DNA of 29,235 nt from JBGSWE01 sp049292975 (lineage in GTDB: Bacteria; Patescibacteriota; Saccharimonadia; Saccharimonadales; JACDBH01). Under the pieces are notes generated by a model, which did not search any database, was not told the DNA's origin, and saw only the letters and a program-made list of their open reading frames with translations. A program made the position numbers and the translations under genes. The stretch spans positions 1-29,235 of the forward strand of contig JBATRZ010000009.1 of NCBI GenBank assembly GCA_049292975.1, in the 5' to 3' direction. Every line of letters begins with the position of its first letter. The first letter of the stretch is position 1. Shown in pieces: positions 29,047-29,235 of this stretch.

Positions 29047-29235
29047 ATGGACTACACAGTTGCATCCGGTCATCATATTTTCTACCTTTGTTTCCTGGTT
29101 TCTAACGGGACTCATGCCACCCCCCATCAAAGTGTTTATGCTTATCTTAACTGTAATTATGGCACGAGATCTGGCTCTGACAAAGCCTTATTTGCGTGTT
29201 TTTACGTAACTTGGGTTTTTGGGACGAGTTATAAC

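Noticed and set aside
29114..29209. Small ORF of 31 codons near the window end
   Set aside because: No ribosome-binding site, no close -10 box and no recognisable sequence; it lies in repeat-bearing intergenic DNA.
1..29235. UGA recoded as a sense codon
   Set aside because: rnhB, gatA and the pilus ATPase end naturally at TGA with family-typical C-termini, and the conserved genes read through without internal TGA.

Overview
The window reads as a chromosomal segment of an ultrasmall Patescibacteria/CPR bacterium, most likely Candidatus Saccharibacteria (TM7). This is inferred from gene style: short genes packed mostly on the minus strand, an alanine-rich ribosomal protein tail, a compact malic enzyme, GatCAB amidotransferase, a type IV pilus ATPase, YtxG/YtxH-like envelope proteins and several lineage-type hypotheticals. 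Codons are GC-leaning. Several genes end at TGA (rnhB, gatA, the pilus ATPase), so UGA is a stop and the recoded Gracilibacteria/Absconditabacteria are unlikely. I see no rRNA or tRNA gene.

Layout. 1-5 kb: an M1 aminopeptidase (+) meets, with overlapping stop codons, a minus-strand cluster yraN-rnhB-hypothetical, preceded by rplS with its own terminator. 5-10 kb: malic enzyme (+), a PilB/GspE ATPase (-), a SpoU-family RNA methyltransferase (+) and a membrane-anchored CAP protein (+). 9.8-19.1 kb: a long minus-strand block. In transcription order it holds gatC, gatA, a membrane-anchored HEPN-like protein, gatB, galU, then ytxG-ytxH-DUF5665 from an internal promoter, then dnaE from its own promoter. 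19.1-22.5 kb: an accessory-looking stretch with a strong orphan promoter, a SHOCT protein and a two-gene restriction-modification-like operon (EcoRI-type adenine methyltransferase plus DUF262-HNH protein). This operon has an operator-like palindrome at its promoter, and related palindromic repeats lie on both sides of it. 22.5-29.2 kb: uvrB, a small membrane protein, a 412-residue hypothetical, a LOG-family hydrolase (+), a PH/FMN-split-barrel fusion and a PfkB-family kinase.

Expression. At least eight first-in-transcript genes (M1 peptidase, rplS, malic enzyme, dnaE, ytxG, gatC, uvrB, LOG) have a sigma70-type -10 box only 6-10 nt before the start codon and no Shine-Dalgarno sequence. They are predicted to be leaderless. 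Genes inside operons and most accessory genes have clear SD sequences instead.

The most interesting items are: (i) the methyltransferase/DUF262-HNH operon with its flanking palindromes and operator; (ii) the HEPN-like protein translationally coupled to gatA inside the gatCAB operon; (iii) three large imperfect foldback structures (105, 165 and 121 bp) that fill intergenic gaps, two of them overlapping stop codons; (iv) heptamer-repeat foldbacks in both gaps of the gat operon; and (v) a near-consensus promoter facing no recognisable gene.
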